From Actinomadura cremea (GTDB lineage Bacteria; Actinomycetota; Actinomycetes; Streptosporangiales; Streptosporangiaceae): 64,000 bases of DNA. The stretch spans positions 868,001 through 932,000 of the forward strand of contig NZ_BMRF01000001.1 in NCBI RefSeq assembly GCF_014648495.1, written 5' to 3'. Below, piece after piece: positions 20,015 to 28,079 of this stretch (its first letter is position 1; every line of letters starts with the position of its first letter). Under the pieces are notes generated by a model. It was not told the DNA's origin and made no database searches. It worked only from the letters and a program-made list of their open reading frames with translations. A program made the position numbers and the translations under genes.

Positions 20015-21844
20015 ATGAGTCAACCTCGGCTGCTCGGCGGCCGCTACGAGCTCGATTCGGTGATCGGGCGGGGCGGCATGGCCGAGGTCTACCGTGCCCG
20101 CGACCTGCGTCTCGATCGGACCGTCGCCGTGAAGACGCTCCGGTCCGACCTCGCGCGCGACCCCACGTTCCAGGCCCGGTTCCGGCGCGAGGCCCAGTCC
20201 GCCGCGTCCCTGAACCACCCCTCGGTCGTCGCCGTGTACGACACCGGCGAGGACGTCATCGGCGACACCTCGATCCCGTACATCGTCATGGAGTACGTGG
20301 ACGGCAGCACCCTGCGCGACCTCCTGCGGGAGAACACCGCGCTGGTGCCGGAGAAGGCCCTCGAGGTCACCGACGGGATCCTGTCCGCGCTCGACTACAG
20401 CCACCGCGGCGGCATCGTGCACCGCGACATCAAGCCGGCCAACGTGATGCTCACCCGCAATCACGAGGTCAAGGTCATGGACTTCGGCATCGCCCGCGCC
20501 ATGGCCGACTCCGCGGCCACCATGACGCAGACCGCGCAGGTGATCGGCACCGCCCAGTACCTGTCGCCCGAGCAGGCGCGGGGCGAGCGCGTCGACACCC
20601 GCAGCGACATCTACTCCACCGGCTGCGTGCTGTACGAGCTGCTCACCGGACGTCCGCCGTTCACCGGCGACTCCCCGGTCGCGATCGCGTACCAGCACGT
20701 GCGGGAGGAGCCCGTCCCGCCGTCCCAGATCGACTCGCAGATCCCCCCCTGGGCCGACGCGATCGTCCTGAAGGCGATGGCGAAGGAGGCGGACAACCGG
20801 TACCAGACCGCGACCGAGTTCCGGCAGGAGATCCAGCGGGTCCTGCAGGGGCAGCCCATCGCGTCCACGGCGGCGTCCACCATGATGATGGGCGGGCAGC
20901 AGCCGCAGGGCACCCAGGTGATGGGCGCCTACCCGGCCGGACCGCCGCCGCACACGCAGATGCAGCGGCCGATGGACAACGGGTACGGCGACCCGTACCT
21001 CCCGCCCGTCCACTACGACGACGACAGGCCCGAGCGCGGCGGCGCCGGCAGGAAGGTCGCGCTCTGGACGGCGCTCGCGGTCGTGTTCATCGGCGGCGCG
21101 GCGCTCGTCGGCTGGTTCATGAGCGGCGGTGGCGGCGAGGACGACCCGGTGCAGGTCGCGGTGCCGCAGAGCATCGTCGGCATGACCGCCGACGACGCCA
21201 CGGCCGCGCTCACCAAGGCGAACCTCAAGGTCGGGGAGACCGCCGAGGAGTTCAGCGACAAGGCCGACAAGGGCACCGTCATGTCGGCGGATCCCGCGCC
21301 GGGCGCGAGCGTCCCCGAGGGCACCGCCGTCAACCTCGTGATCTCCAAGGGCGAGAAGCCGCCGGAGCAGGTCACGATCCCGGATCTGGCCGGTCAGCCG
21401 GCGTCGTCGGCGGAGAGCCGGCTCGAGGAGCTCAACCTCGACCCCGAGCGGAAGGTCGCCACGAGCGCCGAGGTGCCGCGCGGCAACGTCATCCGCACCG
21501 ACCCGCCCGCCGGTTCGAAGGCCCCCGTGAAGTCCGACGTGACGGTGTACGTCTCGAACGGGCCGAGCACCGTCAAGGTGCCCGAGCTGTTCAACAGCAG
21601 CAAGCGGGCCGCCATCGCCAAGCTCGAGGAGCTGGGCCTGAAGGCCGACGTCCAGGAGGGCGTGGCGCCGCCGGACAAGCAGGTCGCGGTCGGTTTCGTC
21701 TACCAGCAGTCGCCCGGCGCGAACGCGACCGTCGCCCCCGGCGACACGGTCACGATCCTCATCGCGAAGAAGCCGGATCCGACGCCGACGCAGCCCACCC
21801 CGTCGCCGCCGACCATCCCGGGCTTCCCGCCGGGCAACGACTGA
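20015..21844 (+). CDS. pknB: Ser/Thr protein kinase PknB with PASTA repeats
   Basis: PknB senses muropeptides/lipid II outside the cell and phosphorylates growth and division proteins inside. The 609-residue protein has a kinase domain (residues about 9-275: IGRGGMAEVYRARD, HRDIKPANVMLT, DFGIARAMAD). The juxtamembrane linker contains MMMGGQQ. A TM helix lies at about 347-369, and three PASTA repeats follow (VAVPQSIVGMTADDATAAL, QVTIPDLAGQPASSAESRL, VKVPELFNSSKRAAIAKL). Mycobacterial PknB has four PASTA units, so one fewer is seen here. It starts 30 bp after pknA with GAGGGAAAG as ribosome site and is the last gene of the block before a strong hairpin. Confidence 0.95.
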   Translation: MSQPRLLGGRYELDSVIGRGGMAEVYRARDLRLDRTVAVKTLRSDLARDPTFQARFRREAQSAASLNHPSVVAVYDTGEDVIGDTSIPYIVMEYVDGSTLRDLLRENTALVPEKALEVTDGILSALDYSHRGGIVHRDIKPANVMLTRNHEVKVMDFGIARAMADSAATMTQTAQVIGTAQYLSPEQARGERVDTRSDIYSTGCVLYELLTGRPPFTGDSPVAIAYQHVREEPVPPSQIDSQIPPWADAIVLKAMAKEADNRYQTATEFRQEIQRVLQGQPIASTAASTMMMGGQQPQGTQVMGAYPAGPPPHTQMQRPMDNGYGDPYLPPVHYDDDRPERGGAGRKVALWTALAVVFIGGAALVGWFMSGGGGEDDPVQVAVPQSIVGMTADDATAALTKANLKVGETAEEFSDKADKGTVMSADPAPGASVPEGTAVNLVISKGEKPPEQVTIPDLAGQPASSAESRLEELNLDPERKVATSAEVPRGNVIRTDPPAGSKAPVKSDVTVYVSNGPSTVKVPELFNSSKRAAIAKLEELGLKADVQEGVAPPDKQVAVGFVYQQSPGANATVAPGDTVTILIAKKPDPTPTQPTPSPPTIPGFPPGND

Positions 21845-21856
21845 CGCACGGCGATC

Positions 21857-21891
21857 GAACGCGGCCGCGGGCTCGTCCCGCGGCCGCGTTC
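21857..21891 (+). terminator. Operon terminator after pknB
   Basis: Perfect 15-base arms GAACGCGGCCGCGGG (21857-21871) and CCCGCGGCCGCGTTC (21877-21891) flank a 5-base loop, 13 bp after the pknB stop. A short T-rich stretch (GCGTTTCC) follows. Confidence 0.8.
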
Positions 21892-22031
21892 GCGTTTCCG
21901 GGGCGGGTCGGGCCGCTCCGCCCGATCGTCCGCCGGGGCCGGGCGCAGCGCCGTCCGGCCGCTCTCGACCGACGGACGGCACCGGCCCGGTTCGTCCCCC
22001 GCGCCGGTCGAGGTCGAGTCCGCCGCCGCGT

Positions 22032-22550
22032 TCAGTCGGCGGTGAGCTTGCCGACGTCGGGGGCGTAGACGGTCATCCAGTGCGGGTGCAGCCGGAAGTA
22101 GACCACGTCTTCGTCCCAGTCGAAGGCGTTGTCGCCGTAGAACTCCTTGAAGTACGCGAGCAGGTACGGCCAGTCGGCCGCGGGCTCGCCGTCCTTCGGG
22201 TTGAGGATCTCCACCGTGCCGTGCGTGAACACGCCGAGGTCCTCGCCGCGCATGTGCGCGACGCTGGCGGCCGGACGGGCGGCGAGGTGCCCGGCCTTCG
22301 CGGCGGTGCGCGCCGTGCCGAAGTGCCACCTGCCGTGCAGGAAGTGGCCGTCCACACCGCTGATCCGCGGCTCGCCCTTCGCCGTCACGGTGGACAGCGC
22401 GAGCGTGCACATGCCGGCGAGGACACCGGTGAGCCGTTCCGCGGTCGTGGTGCGCTCGGCGACGATCGAGCGGAGGTGCGAGGTGGAGCGGGAGAGAGAG
22501 GCGTCGAGGAGCTCCTGAAGCTCCGCGAGCTCTGCCGACGTTTCGCGCAT
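22032..22550 (-). CDS. Pyridoxamine 5'-phosphate oxidase-like (split-barrel flavin-binding) protein
   Basis: The 172-residue protein has the split-barrel fold signature: LAGMCTLALSTVTAKGEPRI, then GHFLHGRWHFGTARTAAKAG and LAARPAASVAHMRGEDLGVF. Proteins of this group bind FMN, F420 or haem and reduce small molecules; the cofactor here cannot be told. The ATG at 22550 begins RETSAELAELQEL; the in-frame upstream sequence is basic and not family-like. Convergent with pknB. The N-terminal 50 residues form an extra helical segment. Confidence 0.75.
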   Translation of the reverse strand: MRETSAELAELQELLDASLSRSTSHLRSIVAERTTTAERLTGVLAGMCTLALSTVTAKGEPRISGVDGHFLHGRWHFGTARTAAKAGHLAARPAASVAHMRGEDLGVFTHGTVEILNPKDGEPAADWPYLLAYFKEFYGDNAFDWDEDVVYFRLHPHWMTVYAPDVGKLTAD

Positions 22551-22646
22551 GAGGTTCCTTGTCTGTACGAAGGTCCGCGTCCACCGTCGACGCCGACCGA
22601 TGGAACCATGCTGACCGAAAAACCTGACACCCTGTGGCACCTTTGC

Positions 22647-22880
22647 TCAGCGGCGTCGGGCGATCAGCGCGGCGGTGCCGCACGCGGCGACCGGCAGGAC
22701 GCCCGCCGCGACCGCCAGCGCGGTCGTGTAGCCGTGCACCGCGGCCGCGTCCGGTGACGCCTGCCGGTGCGCGGCGAGGTACGCCGCCCCGGCACCGGCC
22801 GCCAGCGTGTTCAGCAGCGCCGTGCCCAGCGCGGCTCCCAGTTGCTGCGCCGCGTTGTAGGCGGGCGACACGTCGATCAG
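22647..22880 (-). pseudogene. C-terminal fragment of an MFS (DHA2) transporter
   Basis: About 75 codons encode DVSPAYNAAQQLGAALGTAL, then HGYTTALAVAAGVLPVAACG and a basic end, matching the last helices of DHA2 drug exporters. The other 85 percent of the gene is missing. On the far side of the break (about 22880) sequence of a plus-strand recombinase remnant begins, so the truncation coincides with a mobile-element scar. Confidence 0.7.
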
Positions 22881-22884
22881 TTCG

Positions 22885-23495
22885 CCGGATGGCTCCGGCG
22901 GCCTGTCGAGGCAGGGCGGCTGGTATCGGCCGACGTCGTGGCGCCGGCTCGGGAGGAGACCACAGTCAACCGGGCGCTGGACAGCGTCCACATGTCCTAC
23001 GAGTTCCTCGCGCGGCGCGGCAACGGCCTGGCGGCGCAGTTGGTGGCCTTCCGGCCGAGCAGGCGATCAGCGGGTCCAGGCGGTGCTGGATGCCTGCACC
23101 CGTCTGCGGGACCGGTTCTCGATGTCGCTGATGTTCGAGACGGGCTGCCGGGTCGGTCGGGCTCCGGGGCTGCGGCACGAGGACATCAGCACGGATCAGC
23201 GGTTCATCAGGCTGCTGCCCAGGGAGGACAACGCCGACCGTGCCCGGGGCAGGAGCCGCGAGGCCAGGCAGATCCCGGTGCGCCAGGCCCTCTGCGATCT
23301 GTACGTGGACTGCCTCTTCGGCGAGTACGGCGAGCTGGAATCGGACTGCGTCTTCGTCAACCTCTGGGGCGGTCAAGAGGGCGAGGCTCTGACCTATCGG
23401 GGTGCGATGAGCCTGGTCGAACGGCTGCGTCGTCACACTGGGGTGGACTTTCACCCGCACCTGTTCCGGTCCGGTCGCCCGGCTCCAGTTGCTCG
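22885..23495 (+). pseudogene. Tyrosine recombinase/integrase remnant (transposon TnpA-like)
   Basis: Two frames carry consecutive pieces of one recombinase. About 22930-23050 encodes ETTVNRALDSVHMSYEFLAR (core-binding domain). From 23077, VLDACTRLRDRFSMSLMFE, GCRVGRAPGLRHEDIS and ITYRGAMS-like LTYRGAMSLVERLRR lead to FHPHLFR, the box II region. The box I Arg (GCRVG-x-x-x-LRHEDI) is visible, but reading breaks at HLFR, so box II His-x-x-Arg and the catalytic Tyr are lost. At least one frameshift lies near 23060-23075. It is inactive and marks an old integration site. Confidence 0.7.
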
Positions 23496-23620
23496 CGGCA
23501 CAGCGTTCAGGTCCAGCGGCGGGACGAGCGGGCAGCGCAGGTAGTCCAGCGTCCGCCGCGGATCAGCACGGGCGCTCGTGGCCGCACTGAGCCGGTCAGC
23601 CTCCCGGTTTCCAGGTACTT

Positions 23621-24559
23621 CTAGGGGCCCTGCTCGTCGGCTGGGGCCTGCTCCCGGCCGGCGGTCTGCTCGGTGCCGGGTGTCTGGCCGGTGCCGGGTG
23701 TCTGGCCGGTGCCGGGTGTCTGACCGGTGCCGGGTGTCTGACCGGTGCCGGGTGTCTGACCGGTGCCGGGTGTCTGACCGGTGTTGGGGCGCGGGGTGGC
23801 CGTGCCGGGCTGCGCGGGTTGTGCCGGGCTCGCCAGCGGGTACGTCGCGTACTCCTGCTGGTGCGGGACGAGCGGGATCCGGATCGTTGCGGCACCGGCC
23901 TTCTCGAACTGCAGCCGGACGGGGACCAGAGCACCCGCGACGAGTTCCTTGTTGAGGCCTTGCAGCACTACGCGGGGCTGTCCCTGGCGCCCTGCCTGTC
24001 CGGTCGGAGGGAAGGTGCCTGGGGCCTCGGCGGTGTTCTGGGACGTCGGCGACTGCGTCGCCTGGCCGGTGGCGCCGGGGCCGGTCGGTTGCGGGGAGAT
24101 TTCGCCGGTCTCGGCGGGGGCCGGGGTCTCCGACTCGTCGCCGCGGCCCGGCGAGGGTTCCGCGGTGTTCAGGGCGCCTTCGTCGTGCAGCTTGACCAGT
24201 CCGCCCTCGCCGTCGGGCTGAGCGGCCGGCACTTGCACGGCGCCGCCGTCGATCCGGGCGCCGGCGAACAGCGGTGAGCCGACCGCGACCAGCCGGTCGG
24301 CACGGCCGATGGCCTGGTTGATGAGGACGCCGTACAGCGCCAGTGAGGAGCCCGCGGGTGTCGGCTGGCCCGGGTTCGGGCCGAGCAGGAACATGTTCCG
24401 CAACGCGATCTGCGCCCGTCCCTCCTGGGGAATGGAGGCGTCGATGGCGGCGGTCAACCGCGTGGAGAGGGCGCTTTGCGGAGCCATGCCCGCGCCGCAG
24501 CCGCAGATCATGGGCGTGATGACGGCGAGCGCCACCACTGGACGGTGGTTTCGGACCAC
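23621..24559 (-). CDS. Secreted lipoprotein, DUF461/PCu(A)C-like
   Basis: The 312-residue protein starts at GTG 24559 with a hydrophobic leader and lipobox-like ITPMICGC, so it is probably a membrane-anchored exported lipoprotein. The body resembles actinobacterial DUF461/PCu(A)C-type copper-chaperone relatives: IALRNMFLLGPNPGQPTPAG, SLALYGVLINQ, RLVAVGSPLF and VPVRLQFEKAGAATIRIPLV. A Pro/Thr/Glu-rich insert splits the domain. The typical His/Met copper motif is not evident, so copper binding is unproven. The C-terminal tail is a hexapeptide repeat (GQTPGT) encoded by six 18-bp units. GAGGAG precedes the start. Confidence 0.6.
   Translation of the reverse strand: MVRNHRPVVALAVITPMICGCGAGMAPQSALSTRLTAAIDASIPQEGRAQIALRNMFLLGPNPGQPTPAGSSLALYGVLINQAIGRADRLVAVGSPLFAGARIDGGAVQVPAAQPDGEGGLVKLHDEGALNTAEPSPGRGDESETPAPAETGEISPQPTGPGATGQATQSPTSQNTAEAPGTFPPTGQAGRQGQPRVVLQGLNKELVAGALVPVRLQFEKAGAATIRIPLVPHQQEYATYPLASPAQPAQPGTATPRPNTGQTPGTGQTPGTGQTPGTGQTPGTGQTPGTGQTPGTEQTAGREQAPADEQGP
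23672..23779 (-). repeat. Six tandem 18-bp units encoding (GQTPGT)n
   Basis: Six head-to-tail copies of an 18-bp unit (plus strand GGTGCCGGGTGTCTGRCC) run from 23672 to 23779. The first two copies have GG where the last four have GA, and a diverged partial copy follows from 23780. The array lies in the 3' part of the lipoprotein gene and keeps the frame, so copy-number change would only lengthen or shorten a flexible surface tail. Confidence 0.9.
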
Positions 24560-24897
24560 GGCGTCGGTCTCCTCGTGGACAGGGCGGTGAGCGAGATCTT
24601 TATGAGATTCGGCAGGTGACCTTGTGCTCCTTGCCTGTTCTGCGGCTCCTAACCCCCCGCGCCACGATGCCGCCCCGGATAAGGGGCATCGTGGTGAACG
24701 CGGTAACGCAGTTCCCCGGTATACCGGGCCGCATAGTCGGGCTCGGCGCGGGAACCGAGGCAGAGAAACTGGTGCGGCCCGATCAAGCCGGTCTCCGAGG
24801 GCGTAATCGGGCGGGCTCCGCTTCGTCCGCGCGGCCGAGTCCTTCAACCGGCGGTGTCCCGGCTCGGACCGTGACGCCGTCCATACAGGAGGTCAGA
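24560..24897. other. Divergent intergenic region with hairpin and palindrome
   Basis: The 338 bp between the two lipoprotein genes contain no supported ORF. Two symmetric elements stand out: an inverted repeat with arms CCACGATG (24662-24669) and CATCGTGG (24687-24694), and the 14-bp perfect palindrome CCCGGTATACCGGG at 24715-24728. The latter could be an operator for the downstream gene. The stretch is AT-richer at 24595-24625. Confidence 0.5.
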
Positions 24898-25455
24898 TTG
24901 CGTACCCGCCTGCTCGGCGTCCTGCTCGCCGTTGCGGCGTTGACGGCCGCACTCGCGGCTTGTGCGGAGCCCGCCGATGTCCGGGACGTGCCGGGGAGCT
25001 CGTCTGTCCCGGGACGGGTCTCGGTGCAGGACGCCGAATGGATGGCGCGGGCCCACCGGGTGAATCTCACCGAGATCGAAGCCGGGCTGCTGGCCCAGCG
25101 CCGGAGCGCCGACGCCCAGGTCAGAGCCGCTGGTGCGATGCTCGTCCGTGATCACCGCCGACTCGACGCGAGGTTGGCGGCCACGGCTGCCGAACTCGGC
25201 GTGGAACTGCCTCACGCGCCGTCTGACCGGCAGCGGATGGAACTGGACGCGCTGAAGGACCGCGAGGAGCGGTTGTTCAACCTCGCCTGGATGACCACCA
25301 TGATCGCAGGGCACGAAGAAGCGATCGAGGCGACGCAGCGGGAGATCGCGCGGGGCTCATCTCCGCAGGTGGTCGCGCTCGCCCGAGAACGGCTTCCCGT
25401 CCTGCGCGAACATCATGCCGAGCTGTACGAGTTGAAGGGCCTGGAGGGGTCCTGA
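24898..25455 (+). CDS. DUF4142 lipoprotein
   Basis: The 185-residue protein starts at TTG 24898, five bases after AGGAGG (24887-24892). It has a lipoprotein signal (LLGVLLAVAALTAALAAC, Cys near residue 22). The body is a DUF4142 helical bundle: WMARAHRVNLTEIEAGLLAQ, RAAGAMLVRDHRRLDARLAA and WMTTMIAGHEEAIEATQREI. DUF4142 proteins are secreted and ferritin-like in predicted fold, and their function is unknown. It is divergent from the other lipoprotein gene, which suggests a small envelope-related pair. Confidence 0.8.
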   Translation: MRTRLLGVLLAVAALTAALAACAEPADVRDVPGSSSVPGRVSVQDAEWMARAHRVNLTEIEAGLLAQRRSADAQVRAAGAMLVRDHRRLDARLAATAAELGVELPHAPSDRQRMELDALKDREERLFNLAWMTTMIAGHEEAIEATQREIARGSSPQVVALARERLPVLREHHAELYELKGLEGS

Positions 25456-25489
25456 GGGCGCAGGTGCCCGGTTCTGATGCGCCGGGTGA

Positions 25490-25720
25490 GCGGCCCGCGC
25501 CGCCAGGGCCGTCAGCGGGACCGGGCCGAGGGCGAGGCTGGATACGACATCGGTGAGCCGGTGCCGGTCCGCTAGCACCAGGGCCGTCGCGACTGTGCGT
25601 CCAAGCCGCAACGCCCAGGTGCGACGCCGCCGCAGCGGCGCCCTTACGTTGCCCGTAGGGCGGGCGAGCAGGGCAGCCCCGCCCAGGGCGAACGACTCCC
25701 GGCCTTCGGCCTCGACGGCG
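25490..25720 (-). pseudogene. Possible decayed PAP2-type phosphatase C-terminus
   Basis: The minus strand encodes LRLGRTVATALVLADRHRLT and DVVSSLALGPVPLTALAARA. This is reminiscent of the final helices of membrane phosphatidic-acid phosphatases, where H-x-x-x-D-V is the catalytic motif 3. Upstream pieces (RESFALGGAALLARPTGNV) recall motif 2, but the SGH is not intact. No start is visible. Assignment is tentative. Confidence 0.35.
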
Positions 25721-25799
25721 CCCGGAACCGGACGTAGCGCGCTCAGGAGGCGGCCGAGCCCGTGGCCGGGTGCGGGACGGCGGCCCGGTGCGCCAGGAC

Positions 25800-26020
25800 G
25801 GGCGGGTGCCTCGTAGGGCCCACGCGGTCAGGGCCGCGGCCAGGAGCAGGACGATCGCGCTGACCCCGGCCGCCGCGTTGGCGCCGCTCGTGTACGCGGA
25901 CGTCGCGGTGTCGACGAGGCTCGGGTCGGTGAGGCCGCCGCGAGGGTCTCGGTCGCGGGGCCGGCGGGCACGGAGTCCTCCATCGTGGTGCGGTGACCGC
26001 CGATCAGGTGGCCGCGGCCG
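25800..26020 (-). pseudogene. C-terminal remnant of another MFS transporter
   Basis: The minus strand reads LTDPSLVDTATSAYTSGANA and AAGVSAIVLLLAAALTAWAL, a last TM helix of a DHA2-type exporter. The piece just upstream (VPAGPATET) is in a different frame. There is no start or body. This is the second MFS tail in the 22-26 kb insertion. Confidence 0.5.
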
Positions 26021-26054
26021 TGGGCGGCCTGGCGAAAGGGCGGTGACACGCGAA

Positions 26055-26093
26055 GAGGGCTTCCGCCACTCGGGGGCAATGGCGGAAGCCCTC
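26055..26093 (-). terminator. Terminator of the sortase/pabA transcript
   Basis: Fourteen-base perfect arms GAGGGCTTCCGCCA (26055-26068) and TGGCGGAAGCCCTC (26080-26093) with an 11-base loop lie 77 bp beyond the amidotransferase stop. Confidence 0.75.
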
Positions 26094-26169
26094 GATATGG
26101 TCTTCGGCCCAGGGCGTCCAGACGTTACGGATTTCAACCAGAATTTTCTGCTCGCCGGGAATGCCCTGG

Positions 26170-26730
26170 TCAGAGTGTGTCGAGCCAGTTCCGCAGGAGC
26201 GCGTGGCCGCCGACGGACAGCACCGACTCGGGGTGGAACTGGACGCCCTCGACGGGCGCCGACCGGTGCCGGAGGCCCATGACGACGCCGTCCGGGGTCC
26301 GGGCGGTGACCTCCAGGACGTCCGGGACGGTCGCGGCCTCGACCGCGAGCGAGTGGTACCGGGTCGCGGGGAACGGGTTCGGCAGCCCCCGGAAGGCGCC
26401 CCGGGAGTCGTGCGAGATCAGGCTCGCCGACCCGTGGACGATCTCGGGCGCGCGGGACACGACCGCGCCGTGGGCGTGCGCGATGACCTGGTGGCCGAGG
26501 CACACGCCGAGGACGGGCGCCCCCGACCGGACGAGGTCGGCGCAGACCCCGGCGTCCGCGGGGTGTCCGGGCCCGGGGCTCAGCAGGACGCCGTCCACGG
26601 CCGCGGCGTCGGCGACGCGCACGTCCGGGCGGGACTCCACCCGGCAGTCGGCGCCGAGTTCCCGCAGGTACTGGACGATCGTGAAGACGAAGCTGTCGTG
26701 GTTGTCCACGACGAGGACCCGCGGGCTCAC
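26170..26730 (-). CDS. pabA: Glutamine amidotransferase, anthranilate/aminodeoxychorismate synthase component II
   Basis: This subunit supplies ammonia from glutamine to chorismate for folate (pABA) or tryptophan synthesis. The 186-residue class I GATase has VLVVDNHDSFVFTIVQYLRE, the oxyanion loop SPGPGHPADAG, the nucleophile elbow GVCLGHQVIAHAHGA (Cys) and the catalytic HPESVLS (His, Glu). The GTG start at 26730 overlaps the stop of the upstream small membrane gene. In other actinobacteria a gene at this position beside pknB is called trpG or pabA; the sequence alone does not separate them. Confidence 0.9.
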   Translation of the reverse strand: MSPRVLVVDNHDSFVFTIVQYLRELGADCRVESRPDVRVADAAAVDGVLLSPGPGHPADAGVCADLVRSGAPVLGVCLGHQVIAHAHGAVVSRAPEIVHGSASLISHDSRGAFRGLPNPFPATRYHSLAVEAATVPDVLEVTARTPDGVVMGLRHRSAPVEGVQFHPESVLSVGGHALLRNWLDTL

Positions 26731-26924
26731 GGAATGCCGGGCCCCGCGGAGGACGACGGCGACGGCGTGCCGGTGACGACGCCGTGGTCGAACTGGACCT
26801 TCGGCTCCACCCACGGGAACACGACGTTCCACAGCACGACGACGATCGCGAGGACGGCGGCGGCGGCCACCGCGAGCTTGGTGTGCCACGCGCCGGGCAG
26901 CCGGCGCCAGAGCCATGCGTACAC
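26727..26924 (-). CDS. Small single-pass membrane protein
   Basis: The 65-residue product begins YAWLWRRLPGAWHTKLAVAA and has one TM helix (about residues 17-38). A polar tail ends in PSPSSSAGPGIP, predicted to lie outside the cell. GGAGG is spaced correctly before GTG 26924. It sits between sortase E and pabA with overlapping or very short junctions. Small proteins of this type occur at this locus in related genomes. The function is unknown. Confidence 0.75.
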   Translation of the reverse strand: MYAWLWRRLPGAWHTKLAVAAAAVLAIVVVLWNVVFPWVEPKVQFDHGVVTGTPSPSSSAGPGIP

Positions 26925-26932
26925 GGGGCCTC

Positions 26933-27592
26933 CTACTCGGCGGGCCGCTCGGCGGACGCGGCGTCGGGCGACGACACGCGCGGCTTCGCGGCGGTCAGCT
27001 CGCCGAAGACGATCATCCGTTCGGCGTCGGAGTACTTCGGGTGGCAGGTGGTGAGGGTGATCAGCCGCTCGGTGGGCTTCTTCCCCGGGTGGTACGGGAC
27101 GGGCGCGGTGACCTCGACGGCGGACGGTTCGACGATGTCGCGGCCGGTGACCTTGTAGACGTACTGCTTCTCGCGCGTGTCGACGAGGATCTCGTCGCCG
27201 CGTTCGAGTTCGCCGAGGTCGTTGAACGGCGCGGAGTACGTCGTGCGGTGGCCGGAGAGGACGAAGTTGCCGACCTCGCCCGGCATGGCGCTGCCGGGGT
27301 AGTGGCCGGGGCCCTTGCGCAGGTCGTCGCGCTCGACGCCCTCGACGACGACGAAGCCGTAGTCGTCCCCGAAGTCGGGGACCCGGATCATCGCGATGCC
27401 GGAGCCGATCTCGACCTGCTCGGTGGTGACCTCGCCGGGCGCCTTCCACCGGTCGAGCAGCTGTGTGGCGAGGCGGTCCTGCTGGTCCTGCGTGTACTGG
27501 CCGGTCCCCCACAGTTCGTAGGTGAGGAACAGGATCAGGAGCAATCCGGCGGTGATGCACAGTTCGCCCAGTCCACGGATCACCGTCCGCAC
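26933..27592 (-). CDS. srtE: Class E sortase
   Basis: Sortases anchor secreted proteins to peptidoglycan by transpeptidation at a C-terminal sorting signal; class E enzymes prefer LAXTG. The 219-residue protein has an N-terminal TM anchor (residues about 9-27) and a sortase barrel with His115 (LSGHRTTY), Cys183 (LTTCHPKYS) and Arg192, the complete catalytic triad. Tyr at TTYSAP fits the class E consensus. No LAXTG substrate is encoded in the window. It is co-directional with the small membrane protein and pabA. Confidence 0.9.
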   Translation of the reverse strand: MRTVIRGLGELCITAGLLLILFLTYELWGTGQYTQDQQDRLATQLLDRWKAPGEVTTEQVEIGSGIAMIRVPDFGDDYGFVVVEGVERDDLRKGPGHYPGSAMPGEVGNFVLSGHRTTYSAPFNDLGELERGDEILVDTREKQYVYKVTGRDIVEPSAVEVTAPVPYHPGKKPTERLITLTTCHPKYSDAERMIVFGELTAAKPRVSSPDAASAERPAE

Positions 27593-27786
27593 CGCGCGCC
27601 CTCCTTTTCGAACGGCTCCTCGTCGAACGGCTCGATGTCGGGTCTCCCGCCGGTAGCGTGAAAACTGGGATGATGCTTCCTCGCGCTGGGGACCGTACGC
27701 TGCACCCCAGCGGATACGCTAACCGACAAAACACCCAAGCGCGGTCCGGCGCCCCGGCCGCCGGACGCCCGAGGAGATCGACCACC

Positions 27787-28044
27787 GTGGCCAAGTCGAA
27801 AGTGCGCAAGAAGGCGGTCTACACGCCTCCGCAGAAGTCCAAGGCCCCCGAGGTCAGCCCGCGCTGGCTGGTCCCCACCATGATCACGCTGTGGCTGGTC
27901 GGCCTGATCTGGATCGCGGTCTTCTACGTCACGGCGAGCACCGGCACCGAAGTGCCGTTCATGACCGATCTGCACAACTGGAACCTCGGCATCGGGTTCA
28001 CGGCCATCATTCTCGGGGTCATCCTGTCCACGAAGTGGAGGTAG
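27787..28044 (+). CDS. crgA: Cell division protein CrgA
   Basis: CrgA is a small actinobacterial membrane protein that interacts with FtsZ, FtsQ, FtsI and PBPs to time septation. The 85-residue protein has a basic N-terminus (AKSKVRKKAVYTPP) and two TM helices (LVPTMITLWLVGLIWIAVFY and LGIGFTAIILGVILSTKW) joined by a short loop, which is the exact family layout. The start is GTG 27787. Its location beside pabA and sortase matches other actinobacteria. A hairpin follows immediately. Confidence 0.93.
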   Translation: MAKSKVRKKAVYTPPQKSKAPEVSPRWLVPTMITLWLVGLIWIAVFYVTASTGTEVPFMTDLHNWNLGIGFTAIILGVILSTKWR

Positions 28045-28066
28045 CCCAGGGGACGCGCCCCTGGGC
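28044..28066. terminator. Bidirectional terminator between crgA and the rhomboid gene
   Basis: GCCCAGGGG (28044-28052) and CCCCTGGGC (28058-28066) are perfect complements around ACGCG. The first base is the last base of the crgA TAG stop; the minus-strand rhomboid gene ends 14 bp further on. Confidence 0.65.
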
Positions 28067-28079
28067 CACCCCGTAGGCC

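Noticed and set aside
23672-23779. Short CRISPR-like array
   Set aside because: Units are directly adjacent, have no spacers, and stay in frame within a lipoprotein gene.
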